The notes below the pieces were generated by a model that did no database searches, was not told the DNA's origin, and saw nothing but the letters and a program-made list of their open reading frames with translations. DNA of 64,000 bases from Portulaca oleracea (taxonomy: Eukaryota > Streptophyta > Magnoliopsida > Caryophyllales > Portulacaceae). Shown piece by piece: positions 34,741 through 47,364 of this stretch. Numbering within the stretch: position 1 is the first letter of the stretch; every line of letters begins with the position of its first letter. A program made the translations under genes and the position numbers. The stretch covers positions 13,588,729 through 13,652,728 of the forward strand of contig CM055885.1 in the NCBI GenBank assembly GCA_029582165.1, in the 5' to 3' direction.

Positions 34741-35184
34741 CACTACTAAAAATATGTGTATTAGCAACCACTTTTTCCAACCAATTTAAAATGGTTGGAA
34801 AAACCAACCATTTTAGCAACTATTTAATATTCCAACTATTTTCCAAAAAATTATGTGGGAAAAATGGTTGGAAATTCCAACCAATTTTGTTAAAATGGTT
34901 GGAAAATTTTCCTACCACCCTTTTTCCTACTATTTGAAGATGGTTGGAAAAATAGTTGGATTACTAACCATTTTTCCAACCAATTTCAAATAGTAGGAAA
35001 AAGGATGGTAGGAAAATTTTCCAACCAATTTTAGCAAAATTGGTTGGAATTTCCTACCATTTTTCCCACAAAAGTTTTTGAAAAATAGTTGAAATATCAA
35101 ATGGTTGCTAAAATAGTTGATTTTTCCAACCACTTTAATTTGGTTGGAAAAAAGTGGTTGGTAATACACATATTTTTAGTAGTG
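34741..35184. mobile_element. Palindromic CACTA-type MITE inside the RT relic
   Basis: The ends are CACTACTAAAAATATGTGT and its inverse. TTA flanks both (34738-34740 and 35185-35187), the 3-bp duplication of CACTA elements. The two halves are complementary over nearly their full length (arms of about 215 bp, loop near 34965), so the element is a near-complete hairpin. It splits the reverse-transcriptase relic just after its catalytic box. Confidence 0.92.
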
Positions 35185-35303
35185 TTAATTAAAGGATAAG
35201 GTGGAGCTTTAGCAGGATACCTTGGCGTATATGACCTCTAATTTGGGTAGATCAAAGACAGTGTAATTTTAGTTGGGTTGGTCTCGACGACAATAGTCAA
35301 GCT

Positions 35304-35446
35304 ATTACCATTGGAGGGGTGATTATAACTAGAGTGGTGAAGTTTGGGTATTCGGAATCTATTTTGCAAAGTGATTATTACCATTGGAGGGGTGGATATA
35401 ACTAGAGTGGTGAAGTTTGGGTATTTAGAATCTATTTTGCAAATTG
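35304..35446 (+). repeat. 73-bp tandem duplication in the RT relic
   Basis: Units at 35304-35376 and 35377-35446 both run from ATTACCATTGGAGGGGTG to ATCTATTTTGCAAA. A few substitutions separate them. Confidence 0.85.
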
Positions 35447-36230
35447 ATGAAGATATTAACGAGGATATAACGTAGCAGATTAAGTAGGTTGACAAAAGTG
35501 AAAGGCGACTTTAAGAGTGTTCTTAGATAAGAGGATGTCACTTAAGCTTAAAGGTAAAGCATACCTCATGGTAGTCAAGCTAGCAATATTATATGGCTCA
35601 AAGAGTTGGGCTAGATTAAGAACGATGTATTCAACGATAAATTAGGGATGCCTCTATTGAGTGTAAGTTGCGAGAGAATAGACTACTATAGTTTGACCAT
35701 GTGTATAGGATGACTATGGATGATCCCGTTCGGATATGCGAAAAGATTATGCTGCCGCCACTTCGCCGTGGGTGTGCGAAGCTTTGAAAGTCTATGAAGG
35801 AGGTGATTAGAATCGATTTAGGGCATATAGGCTTAATGGATGTCTGACACTTGATAGGGGTGTTTGGTAGGCAAGGATTAACATACCCGAGTGAGGAGGG
35901 GTGAGTGATCGTCGTATCTCATTTTGTCTTGTGTGTATATGTTTTTCTTGTGTTTGTATATTCCAGTTACATTTAGTTGGCTCACTTAAGTACTCATTAT
36001 TAAGTATACATAGGTATAGAAGTCTCTCACTTGGTTTGGTTTCCTAAACAGTTTTTTCACATGGTTTTCATTTTGCTTTGGTTTGATTTTCAAAATGTTT
36101 TTTTTTATTCGTTGTAATCCACATCTTCATACACTATAGTGCATGGGGAAATGTTGTCTGCATAGCTACATCCGAATCCCCTACCCTGCATCAAGGGGAT
36201 TCTACACAGACCTGTTGTTATGTCAATAAT

Positions 36231-38471
36231 CGTAAAATATTTAATGAACGATAAAAGAGATAAGCGAGCCATAAACCGAACTGAAAGTTACTAATTATAT
36301 TTATGATGTTCTCATTTTTTAAGATTACAAGTATGGTCATCAATCTCATCAATACCTATCATTCTCATTCATCATTCCCTTTTCTTCAAGTAAAAAGACT
36401 TTCCATTCCATTGCCAAACAAAAAAAAAAAAGGTAAAAAGACATTTTTCCTAGCCGACATATCCCTACACTTATCTAGTGTGAGTGTCTAGTAAAGTGCT
36501 TACGACTCCTATATATATATTTTTGCCAACAATTTAATTAATCTTTTTGGCAAATGGGCCACAATTCGGTTAATAGTTTGGTGAAATTAAATCTCCTTCA
36601 TTTTTTTGTTGACTCATTAAATACAAAGTCAAACGGTCCAGTCAAACAGTCAAGCACTTTGACTTTCTATTTATGAGACTTTTATTCATTATTTAGTGGG
36701 GATGGGGTGGTGGGAGTGGCCATGATCATCATAAAATGGGAGAGGGAGAGGTCAACGTCATACTCCAAATTTTGTTCTTTACTTTGCTAGGGATAAGTTT
36801 TTTTATTTTGTTCTTTTATAGCAATGTATAGTAAATTTTTTTTTGATAGGAATGTATAGTAAAATTTCATCATTATTAATTGGTTTACATTTTCAATACT
36901 TCCTCCAGCTCATATCTAAAGTCTATCTTTTTTTTTTTTTATTTTCGTGGCTGTCCAAAATTATTGTCCATTTAACTATTAATAGTATTAAATTTTTTCT
37001 CCCTCCTGTAAAATCAACTTAAAATATTACACCAAATGATGTTTCCTTAAAAATTTTCATTACCTAGAAAAGACTATGAATATATATCATTGAATTTCTC
37101 AAGTGAAATTGATTTATGTAAATGTATATCGTGTTAAAAATCATAAAAAATTGAACGAGTGACGAGATTTTCTTTAATTACAACTCGAGCTTGGATTAAA
37201 GTTGGGCTGGAAAGTTGATGTTAGGAGGAATAAAAAGAGAAGGTCCTGTTGAAATCTAAGTGGAGGAGGGTTATGAGAAGCCTCTTCCAAAACGACGTCT
37301 GCATCAAATGAAGCTCTTAGGAAGCTTAAAGATTTTAAGCATATTGATATGGAGCTTGCATGCAGGAAGAGAATCGTAAGGAAGGTTTGTGGTAAAAAAG
37401 GTTATTGGTGATCAAACGTGTAGCAAGGAAACACTTAAAGTATAGGCGAAGGATCTAGGGGGCGGGCCGGGGCCCTGATCCCTCTCGATTTATTTTTACA
37501 TAACTAATTTTTTGAGTATATAGCATTATGAAACATTCTAAATTGAGTTGATATGGCCCCCAAAAAATATTGAATTTAATATATGACCCCCGTCCAAGAT
37601 CTAGATATATAGCTTTACCCCTGAGTTCAAGAGAGATGCTAAAAAGAAAAGAAGACAAAATGTTTGATTTCATCATGGATTGATTTGTTGATTGCTGGTT
37701 GTTTTGCATCTTTAACTGTTGCTTATGTTTTTCTCTTTTGTTTTGTTGTTTTACAAATCTTTATAACATTTTTGATGTGAATTCCAGCCTTTTAATATCT
37801 TTCAATAATAGAATAATATTGTACTAAATAAAAAAAAAATAAATGACGAAGATAAAAGTTGACACATATATGGATAAACATTGTTTTCATTATGGTGGTT
37901 GTCATGGTTGACAACCACTATAAATTTTCCATACAATAAATAAATAAAGCATTTGGAATTCCCTACTCAAAAAACATGCCAAAATTAAAAATAAGAGATA
38001 TTAGTGAAGAAAGTAACATAATTGAAGGCTGGGTTTGTACTGGTAAGTACTAATTTTTGTGGTTATGATTTGCATGGTTATCAATTTGTACGTATGATAT
38101 ATATTATATATATTGTGCCTATAGTCATGCATGGTACCACTGTCCGTAATTTCCTCCTTCAAGTGCGCCCTCCTCACAACGTCGGCGTCTTTATTTCGTT
38201 AATTTTCAAAGCTTTTTTTTTTTTTTTTTGGGAGGGCCATCATTTTCCATCCATGGTTGCACTAGCATCTTATTACAAACGAGGCAGGTTTCTTTATAAA
38301 TAAAACATTTAAAATAACTATAAATAATGTCAATTTTATATGGTCCCTATTCTTTTTTGCGGTTCGTTAAATGATTATGTGGATAAATTGGTAAAATGTC
38401 GATAGTATGAATAAATCTGGTTAAGTTTGATAAAGCGTGGATATGGTGGATAATGTAGTTAGAAAAATATT
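36231..38471. other. AT-rich intergenic DNA
   Basis: I find no convincing gene. At about 37449-37610 there are degenerate repeat words (GGGGCGGGCCGGGGCCCTG, GACCCCCGTCC) seen in plant MITEs, without clear ends. A poly-T tract is at about 38214-38229. Confidence 0.5.
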
Positions 38472-39402
38472 TGTTGGACCCGTGAGGGGGTGAATAGGTT
38501 TGATATAGAGTTCTTCACATATAAACATAAAAATGTTAATAGCAGTTGAATGAACTGAATAATCACTTTATTGGATAAACGTTGAGGTACAATAGAAATA
38601 GAGGAGGTTAAGGAACTTAGCAGAATTAAGACAGTGAGGTCCTTGATCACATTTTGAGAAACCTCACGAAGAGAGGCTTATGATGAGGGGCCTCACGGAT
38701 GAGACAGAAAGAAGAGACCTCACAGACGAGGCTTCACAGATGAGGCAGAGAGGAGAGACCTCACACACGAGGTAGAGAAGAAGGGTCTCACAGACAAGGC
38801 ATAGAAGAGGGGCCTCACAGATGAGGCAGAGAAGAGCATGGCGAATTACATTGGATATTAACCTCACAAAGGCTTAGTACTTCAAGGCTTTGCTACATAA
38901 CACCTCACCAACATATTTGGCTACATCACTCACCAAGGTCCTTGGTTACCTCACCAGAATTACCTTACTGGCTACATAACTCACCAAGGACTCATTAGTT
39001 ACACCCAAAAATCTCAAACAATTTCCTACACCGCGATTACTTACTTGGAATCGCCCAATTTGCACAAGGAGCTGTTGGAGGTATTTATAGTTGAGTCTTC
39101 AATCAGCAACGGTCTCCTTTTGATTCTTTCCTTTGTTGATTGATCTTTGATCCTTTCCATATCTGCTTTGATCTTCTATCTTTGCTTCTTTGGAAACTTC
39201 GATCTTACCATATATAATAATATCTATAGATATGCACATCTGAATTAGTGAATATAATCTTGAGAATATGCTGGGAATAATTTAGGGATTTTCATGATAC
39301 TTCCCTAATTTGTTCTTTCAAACAAAACTCTCTGTTGATTCTTGCTGGAGGTCCTCAACGGTTAGTATGCGGAGGTCCTCAGAGCAGGGGTGAGTTTCTT
39401 CA
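38472..39402. mobile_element. Solo LTR copy 2
   Basis: It starts TGTTGGACCCGTG and ends TTTCTTCA, 931 bp. It is collinear with the split LTR at 21766-22498/33373-33571. The flanks are ATATT (38467-38471) and GTATT (39403-39407), four of five equal. It contains the same GACCTCACAGACGAGGC minisatellite. No partner LTR or coding interior is nearby. Confidence 0.82.
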
Positions 39403-39879
39403 GTATTTATAATTTTTAATAGTTTTTAAAAAGGTATTGTGTATAAGGTAAGACACATCAATCACATAATTTATTAAATATATGAATTTCAAATATATAT
39501 TATATGTAAGATGGATAAAGTGAGAAAAAAATTGTTTGATAAAGTTGATAAAATATGGACTGTACGGATAAACTTAACCTTACTACAGATGGATAATGGG
39601 AGAACAAATGGTTTACTAGGTTTTTAATATTGATAACCAAATTAGCTTCAAAAAAAATGATAGCCAAATTATTAGTAGAGATAGATTTCCAGTGTGTCAT
39701 AAATCAAGCATGTAACAATAGTATACAAAGCTTTAAATCAAATTATAAACAAAAATTTCTTGGTGACATCAAGTATGACAGGAATTCAACAAACAAAATT
39801 AAATTTTTGATTTTATTTATTTTTTTATTTTTGATTTTTTTCAATATTGAATTTGGAGGTGGTAATGGTTCTCTGGGTT

Positions 39880-40425
39880 TTTTTGCATTTTGGACCCCGA
39901 ATTTTCGGGAAATTTATTTTCTGAATCATTTGGTTTCAACTTTAATTTTTTGGACCCTAAAGTTTTTAGGTTGAAAAAAAAGGAACCTAAAGTTTGTGGG
40001 CTGAAAAAAAGCTCGTTTCCCGTTTCTCTTTTTCTTTCCATGTTTGAAGTTCTCTCTCGATTGGCGTCAAACTTCAAAACCAAAGTTAAAACTGATATTA
40101 AAATTATAATAAACCTCTCTTATTTATGTTAGGGTTACTCAAACCCCTATACTCAGGGGTCTAAGTAGCCCCAATATGAATAAAAGATGTATATTATAGC
40201 TCTAATATCAATTTTAACTATAGTCCTGAAGTTTGACCTCAAGCGGGAGATGAATTCAAACATGAGAAAAAAACAAAGAAAGAGACATTGACCTTTTTTT
40301 TTTAACACACAAACTTTAGGCTCCTTTTTTTCAACCTACAAACTTTAGGGTCCAAAAAATTAAAGTTGAAACTAAAGGGTTCAAAAAATAAATACCCCTA
40401 AAGTTCGGGGTCCAAAATGCAAAAA
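39880..40425. mobile_element. Fold-back element
   Basis: Two arms face each other. The left (about 39880-40030) has GCATTTTGGACCCCGAA, then TTTTTGGACCCTAAAGTTT. The right (about 40285-40425) has the complement, ending TTCGGGGTCCAAAATGC. Arm similarity is clear but imperfect. I could not fix a target duplication, so family and exact ends are open. Confidence 0.6.
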
Positions 40426-42416
40426 TCATTTTATTCAATCCCAAATTTTTTACTTTTGGATGTATTGGATTGGATTGGATAAGTTGTGATGTTTTTTTAG
40501 GAAATTGTGTAAGATTTGGATTAAATTGGATTGGATTGGATTGGAAATAGTTACCAATCCAAATAACAGAGCTAGGGATTAAATTGGTTGTACTATTATT
40601 CCCTTCACCATTTGGGGTTACTAGGGTTTACTGTAGGCTGTAGCCCTTGGATGGCTGATCTTACCCAATGAGTTTTACCCCCTTTTTTTCGTTCAATCAT
40701 CAATTTTACCTTTCTTTGAGCATAGCCACACTAATATATATAAACTTTAAGAATTAATATGAAAGGTCAACTATTTTTGACAACTTAATAAATGGGCTGA
40801 ATATCCACTGCTCCTTTTTAAATCATTAAGTCCTACATAATACCATCTCATTATAAATTTATTGTGATACATATAACTAGGCGGGGTGACTTTTTATGAT
40901 TATAGGGGTGAGTCGGTTGATTGACAATTAATATTTGGGGTGACTATGATAAAAGTCATCCCTTGATAAATTATTGGTCGCATTCATATTTTTAAAAAAA
41001 AAGTCATTCTGATATCACTTATTAATCACGGTAAAATAATAAAAAGTTCACCATGTAAGGAGACCGTCTCATGATAAGTTTAGGTGACAGTGTCTCATAC
41101 TATAATTCGTGCTTTTAAATCTCAATATTTTATCCAAGGTCTTCCTTGGTGAGTTATTGATTTCAAGGCTAGTATTACTTTGTTTGGGTAAAGTACAGTA
41201 AAGTGTGTCTGAAAAACTGAAAAGACAATTTTACACATATGCATGTACATGAAGAGACGAATTCGACCCTCTTTGCGTAAATTAAAAGATGATTATGCCC
41301 CTTACGCTAATTTCAAAGAAAAAACCTTCTATGTCCCAAATATTCAATGTCTCCTTTCATCCCTTGTCTTCTCTTAAGTTAGCAAGAACTACTCTTCCCC
41401 TATCGTAAACCCTAACCAAAACGAGTGGTTCACTTATGGATGTTGAGAATTGTCGGGTGAACTTTTGTGCGTTTGAGGAAGTTAAACATATTTAGTTGGC
41501 AACAAAAATCTTTGGGTGTGTTTGGTGAAGACTTGAAGAGGTGTATAAGGATGACAAAACCGTTTATTCTAATCAAAATTACATTTTCACTAGAAAATCA
41601 TGATAAATACTAATACAAGAAAATCTAGGGGTAAAATAAACTTACAACTCTAGAAAGTTAGGGGAAAAATTATTTTTCAAAGTGAAATGTCTGAGAATTA
41701 TTACTTCAAACCTCATGTAGGATTATGAAAAAAAAAAACTAGCAAGCCAAATATTGCTTCTAGGTCAAAACATGGATGAATAGTGGAAGTTCTTGTGGAT
41801 GTTGAAGTTCGCCAAGTTGACAAGTTGTTGTTAGTAGCAGTTAATTATGGGCGATGTCAAGGAGGCACTCGGTGCAGCAATGGGGCGTCAAAAGACTCGA
41901 TACAGTGTATTTTTTATTTTTTTATTTTTTGTTCTTGTAGGTTTAGGGTTTCTTCATGAATGGCCATAGACATGATGAGAGAGAAAGCCCTAATATATAT
42001 ATCCAAGGTTTACACTAATCGTTTTACCCCACTAGTTATTGATGAATGAGTTAATGATTGATATCTTTTTAATAGATTGTGTATATAGGAGTGTTTAGGG
42101 GATTTAGGTGGTTTGTAGATAGGGTAGAATGAGCAGGGAATGTTCTAGTGTATTCCATTTTTTAAGTTCGTTAGGGGAAGGAAGATCATAAATAACTATT
42201 TTTGTGAGGATATTACAATATGTATTTTTGATGTTCACCTTCTCAATCAGGGTTACATCACCGACCTAAGCTTCTACAACATAACTGGCGCCCCCTCCTA
42301 AGGTGAGGCAGCAAGCCGGTCGCTTATTCAACTCCTTTGCTAGGAGAGCCCCGATACTATCCAAGGCAAGGGCCTATATATGCTCTTTTGTCGTTGGGGC
42401 TCGAAGCTACAGTCCC
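40426..42416. other. Intergenic DNA, nothing firm
   Basis: GGATTGGATTGGAT runs occur at about 40465-40545. No gene or complete element was recognised. Confidence 0.5.
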
Positions 42417-42732
42417 ACACAGACATTCGGTTTGCCACTCTTCAACTCTCACACGAGTTTGAGTCGACAGACACAAATATTCAGTTTGTTATACTCTTCA
42501 ACTCTCAAATAGGTTAGAGTCAACCACATAAACATTTGTTTTGCCACCCTTTAACTCACATAGGATTTAGGGTTTATTAGTATAGGTTTACTATTCTTTA
42601 ACTCCAGTGAGGAGTTAAGGTCGACCGGTACAAGTTTGGCGCTCTTCAACTCTCAAATGAGTTAGAGTCGACCAACATGAACATTCAATTTGTCACTCTT
42701 CAACTCTCATGGGAGTTAGAGCCGACCAACAA
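42417..42732 (+). repeat. ~50-bp degenerate tandem repeat, six units
   Basis: Each unit contains CACTCTTCAACTCTCA followed by a G(A/T)GTTAGAGTCGACC-like part. Units begin near 42417, 42470, 42527, 42581, 42630 and 42677. Within a unit the AACTCTCA...GAGTTAGAG parts are partly complementary. Confidence 0.8.
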
Positions 42733-43219
42733 CTTTGGGAACCAATTAAGCGGTAAACACATGCTCTATCATGTCTACGAAACACACACAAAAGTTTCAT
42801 AACATATATTAATCAAAAGAGAGAGGTATTCGACGAACAATAAAAAGAGAAAATTAGGGCATGAGGGGCTTAATGTTAGACAAATGTGCATAGGCCATAT
42901 GACACTCAGAAAAAACAAATGAATCTCCACGTCTCTAGCTCGACTAGTAGCGAACAAGGGACATGAAAAGCTTAACGTTTCAGGCTAACAATCGCATTTG
43001 GATAATTTACAACACTATGATGCCGTCCTAGTGGATCAGTTTCGTACAAAACCAACCCACTCTATACAACCTAAAAGCTCAATTCAAACCCTCACATGCA
43101 CATTAAGAAAGTCAAACCTCATAAGAAAGTCATACTATTTCAGGTCAAACTTTCATCATCCATGGATTCTTATCATGCCCTAATGGAGAAATATCCACCA
43201 TATCCAAGGCTTCCGCTTC

Positions 43220-43278
<59 letters not shown>

Positions 43279-44759
43279 GTGTGTATTTATGTATGCATAT
43301 TTGTATATATGTATACAGATACACATATAACAAGGGTAATTACTACAACCACTAAGTCCTCTCTACAGGAATAAATGCCAGTCTTATTACGAACAAGTGG
43401 TGGGGAAAACACTAACATTGAACTAGGCCCGAGGGGAGACTAGTTCTAATAGCATACTCATAAGGTGCCTCCAGGAGCACACAATATCCGTTAAATATAT
43501 TGTGGCTACCATTATTCAAGCCCTTATGGGAAAATGAACGTTCAACTTCCATACCACTATAGTAATATGTTCTTGGTAGGAATTGTCCATATTTATTCTT
43601 TGCATAAATATTTGGATAGTTTTTATTGGACAGGGAATTGTCTAAACTCTAAACCTCTTTATTTAGATTTACCTTTTATTTACCTTTTTGAATTCATGTT
43701 TTTCCCAATTAATTTTTGTTTGAATCCAATACAATTAGGTTATGTCTTATGGTGGTCTTAAGAATGCACGAGAGAGAAAAAAAGGGGTTTGAAACTGTTG
43801 AAGGAATGCATGGTCGTTCTCTACAAATTGGAGAACGCTAGAGAGAGAATGCATGAAAAAAAGAAAAAAAAGAAAAAGAAACATGAGCAGTGTGCAAGAC
43901 ATCACACAGAAAATAGCAGGCACGTGGGAGCTACGCGCAAGAGGGTGTGTCTACGCCCCTTCTCCGCGGGCCCCACCACGTTCATGTCCCAGCGTCACTT
44001 TAGTTTTTACTTTTGCTTTTGCTTTTTTTTCTTTTTTTTTTCCATTTACTTTGCTTTTCATCGGTAATATGATAAATTAATTTTTTATTTTGTTCAACAT
44101 TTTTCAAATTTTGTTATATTAATTGAATTATTGAAATTTTTTTATCTATTTTGAAATTTATAAATAATTCTCACAAAAGCTGATAAATATGAAAATTAAA
44201 TGAGTTTTTTTAATTTCAAATTTGATATTTATTTTGAGCAATTGTTAATTAATTTGATAATTAACTATGTAACGACTAGATTTGATATTTTTTGAAAATT
44301 TGAAAAATTATTTTTATTTTGTTAAATTTATAAAGATTTATTTTGACAAATTGTTAAATAATGTTCATAACAATTGATAAATTTCACATTCAACTATGTT
44401 TTTTGAAAATTTTCAAATGTTATATTTGTGTGTTTTTCTTGATAATTTGTTAATTAATTTGACAATTAATTATGTAACAGTTACTGGTCACATTTGATAT
44501 CTAAGATAAATTCGAAACAAATATTTTTGACAAATATTTTTACAACTACTTTTTATAATGGCTACTTTTTATAATGGCTACTTCACAACGGCTAGTTTTT
44601 GAAATTTTACATAAATGTGGATGCATGTGTTTTGGAGAATCATACAGCTCTCAATTAACCTTTCATTCCACTCATTTCATCTTGTTAGTTGTAAACAATT
44701 CAGCCTTTAACATCAAAATAGATAGAAATTCTCGGAATAACCAACAAAATTCTTAAATG
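42733..44759. other. AT-rich intergenic DNA with a TA microsatellite
   Basis: A TA tract covers about 43224-43274. The stretch 44080-44530 is made of AATTTGATAATTAA-like words. No gene was seen. Confidence 0.55.
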
Positions 44760-45955
44760 TCTCATACTCCTCCCAAGTCTTAGGATTACTTTTATCCTGA
44801 ATATGGTAGTTATTATGAGAACAATCCAAATGTAGATTTCTACTAGCATTCAAACTCTCAAAATTCCAACCCACATAATTACTACCAACCAAACAACTCC
44901 ACATTTTTTTTCCTCCTTCAAGGTCATTCACTAGATTGTTGACTGACATTGGAAATGATGTGGTTCATCCGGGATCTCACAGCCAACCATTTGTCATTCA
45001 AGACGAAGGCAACGAGCATAACACAAACAAGGTGATTCCAACACAGCCATCAGAAGTTGCACAAGGACCATCGTTGTGGATAGCGCAGGTGGATGAACTA
45101 TAAATTAGTGCATGGTTAAATGCGAGCAAGGATCCAATTATTGAAGTCGGTGAAAATGCAAATAAATTCGAGAACAAGATGTGGGAGTACTTTTGTGAAG
45201 CCAAAATGCAGCACCCGAACATTAACTGGCCAAGCGATAGGAGCGCGACAACATGATGGGTCGCTGGAAGAGGATTAAATTTCTCGTGACAAAGTTCTAC
45301 GCCCAATATGCAGAGCAAGTGCGCGCGCAACTTGAGCGGTTGTAATGAATCTGATTATATCAGAGAATCTAAGGCTACATTCAAAGAGCTTCATGTGCAT
45401 AATTTCATGTTTCTACACTATTGACAACTCTTACGCAATGAGGAGAAATAGAAGATGCACCTGAGTGGGTGAGAGAAGGAGCAGCACCATCTGCAAAAAA
45501 GAACAAAGAATACAGCCAATGGAGCATACACAAGGTCGGGTTCAAATTCTAATTCTAATTCTATTCCAATTGAAGTGGATGAGGAAGGGCAACCTCCTGT
45601 CCAAACACCTACTAGCCGCCCAATTGGAAGGGATGTTGCAAAAAGGAAGGGAAAAGGAAAAGGAAAAGGCAAGGCTTCATCTTCTAACAGTAGTCCCCCA
45701 CCAGTCGAGGTTCTCGAACATTTGAGTTTAATGTCAAGACAGGAAGAGACCAGAACGAAGATACTTGCAAGGCCTTCAGAGTTGAAGGCTCAAGCATTGG
45801 AAAAACGGAAAAAAGAATGTTGAATTAAGAGAAAGAGAGATTGATATAAGGATCGTAACTATGGATATGTCTCATATATTAAATGACCAAGAAAGAGAGA
45901 CGTATCTCAAACTATGGAAAGAGGCATTTGAGCGATTGAGCAGAAATAGATGATG
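44760..45955 (+). pseudogene. PIF/Harbinger ORF1-type protein remnant
   Basis: Translating the plus strand piecewise gives a Tyr/Asn-rich N-terminal part (YPEYGSYYENNPNVDFY), then a Myb/SANT-like block with LWIAQVDEL, ISAWLNASKDPIIEVGENAN and ESDYIRESKATFKELH. Next comes PIEVDEEGQPPVQTPTSRPI with a Gly-Lys-rich linker, and a C-terminal helix (LSLMSRQEETRTKILARPSE). This is the ORF1/NAM-associated-domain protein of plant PIF/Harbinger elements. That protein works with the transposase in DNA binding and nuclear import. Several stops and frame changes make it a pseudogene. The transposase remnant follows at 47365. Confidence 0.75.
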
Positions 45956-46189
45956 AAGCAGATAAAAGTATGAACTTTAATTATGCTTAGTTCTTGCATC
46001 CCTTGTAATCTTGTAGTTTACTTTCTACATCGTTTGCATTGCTTTCCTTGCATTTTAATTATGATGTCTGCATGCATCACATGTTCCACTTTGTTATTGT
46101 TATTTTTAATGAATTTCTAGTCTGCAATTTGTCTTATAAATAACTATGTTTAAGGAAAGCACACTTTTCTATTACATAGCCTTGCAAAA

Positions 46190-46430
46190 TACCAACCCTA
46201 TGACAATAAATGCATGGTGTTGTCAATTGCACCTGAAAATTTTGACATAAAGCTTCAATGTATATTCAATTATGTCTGAAAAGTTGTCAATTACACAAAT
46301 GTGACATAAAGCTTCAATTTATTGTCAATTCTATCTGAAAATTTGTCAATTACGTACAATTTAACATAAAACTTCAATGTATTGTCAATTCTATCCGAAA
46401 AGCAAGCAATTATGTAAATTTATGTCATGA
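46190..46430 (+). repeat. ~60-bp tandem repeat
   Basis: Four degenerate units carry TGTCAATT(G/A)..., GAAAA and CATAAAGCTTCAAT(G/T)TA. The array is interrupted by the Cassandra element, and its sequence resumes at 47161. Confidence 0.7.
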
Positions 46431-46567
46431 AGTGTAACGCCCCGGCCCCTCCCCGGGTCGCGGACATTACCGATAACTGCTTCAAGAATCACTAACTGGC
46501 CCCACAAATCACCACGAGTCTTTCCAGTGTGCTTCGTCCTCGCTCACACACTGCCTGAGAAAACTTC

Positions 46568-46626
46568 CCAGGAGGTCACCCATCCTTTGATTACTCCCAG
46601 TCAAGCACGCTTAACTGAGGAGTTCC
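46568..46626 (-). promoter_or_regulatory. 5S-rRNA-like pol III promoter in Cassandra left LTR
   Basis: On the minus strand this holds AGTTAAGCGTGCTT (5S box A region) and GGATGGGTGACCTCCT (box C), both as in plant 5S rRNA. The sequence between them departs from 5S, so it is not a 5S gene. Confidence 0.88.
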
Positions 46627-46996
46627 CAACGGATGAGCTACCATAAAAGAAGGTGCACCTTGGTGATATAAGTAGTCATTTCAATCCTCTTAAGCCACAC
46701 TTTAATCACATATCTGGGGTATTACATTCACCCCCACTTAAGCGCACAACGTCCCCGTTGTGCCACAGTCCAATCCAGAATCTTTGCCCCGCTAGGTGAC
46801 TGCCCATGGCTCTCCCGTCCACTGGCAAAGCTCACGGTCGCGGGTCGGCTCTGATACCATCTGTAACGCCCCGACCCCTCCCCGGGCCGCGGACATTACC
46901 GATAACTGCTTCAAGGATCGCTGACTGGCCCCACAAATCATCACGAGTCTTTCCAGTGTGCTTCGTCCTCGCTCACACACTGCCTGGGAAAACTTT

Positions 46997-47055
46997 CTAG
47001 GAGGTCACCCATCCTTTGATTACTCCCAGCCAAGCATGCTTAACTGAGGAGTTCC
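46997..47055 (-). promoter_or_regulatory. 5S-rRNA-like pol III promoter in Cassandra right LTR
   Basis: This is the same arrangement as in the left LTR. Box C is intact. Box A has one transition (AGTTAAGCATGCTT). Confidence 0.85.
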
Positions 47056-47364
47056 CAACGGATGAGCTACCATAAAAGAAGGTGCACCTTGGTGATATAA
47101 GTAGTCATTTCAATCTTCTTAAGTCATACTTTAATCACATATCCGAGGTATTACATGAAGCATCATGTATTGTCTATTCAATTTGAAGAAAAAAAAGTTA
47201 TCAAGGTAGACTTATCACAAGAATGTAGGCTTTCAAAACATATTTCAACAACAAACGTTTTCTTTCTATGTATACTACTACTGAATTGGGGAACATTATG
47301 TTACCTACAAACACTTTCAAAATACCTCCTTGCAATCTACCATTAAATTCATTTTCGAAAAAAA

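Larger units (their letters stand above)
34500..36230 (+). pseudogene. RTE-like non-LTR reverse transcriptase relic
   Basis: The catalytic box is recognisable at about 34690-34730 as FIDDIVLIDE, a variant of the FADDIVLIDE motif of plant RTE-type reverse transcriptases. Downstream, after the CACTA insertion, fragments of the following region can be followed up to the typical end (about 35800-35900, GRQGLTYPSEEG). Stops and frame changes occur throughout, so it is long dead. A 73-bp tandem duplication lies in it. The start is uncertain. Confidence 0.65.
46433..47155 (-). mobile_element. Complete Cassandra TRIM retrotransposon
   Basis: Two 294-bp LTRs (46433-46726 and 46862-47155) begin TGTAACGCCCCG and end TATTACA. 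A 135-bp interior separates them. TGAAG flanks both ends (46428-46432 and 47156-47160). On the minus strand the interior has the tRNA-Met primer site TGGTATCAGAGC (46859-46848) and a purine tract AGTGGGGGTGAA next to the other LTR. The LTRs contain the 5S-rRNA-like promoter typical of Cassandra. By eye the LTRs differ at about 16 positions, all transitions. There is no coding capacity, as is normal for TRIMs. Confidence 0.97.

Noticed and set aside
42290..42300. TGGCGCC as a Gypsy primer-binding site
   Set aside because: Only seven bases match and no LTR ends before it.
43145..43374. Ile/Tyr-rich open frames on both strands
   Set aside because: They are TA/CATA microsatellite sequence.
46433..47155. 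Two 5S rRNA genes in tandem
   Set aside because: Only the internal promoter boxes match 5S. LTR ends, primer site and target duplication show a Cassandra TRIM.
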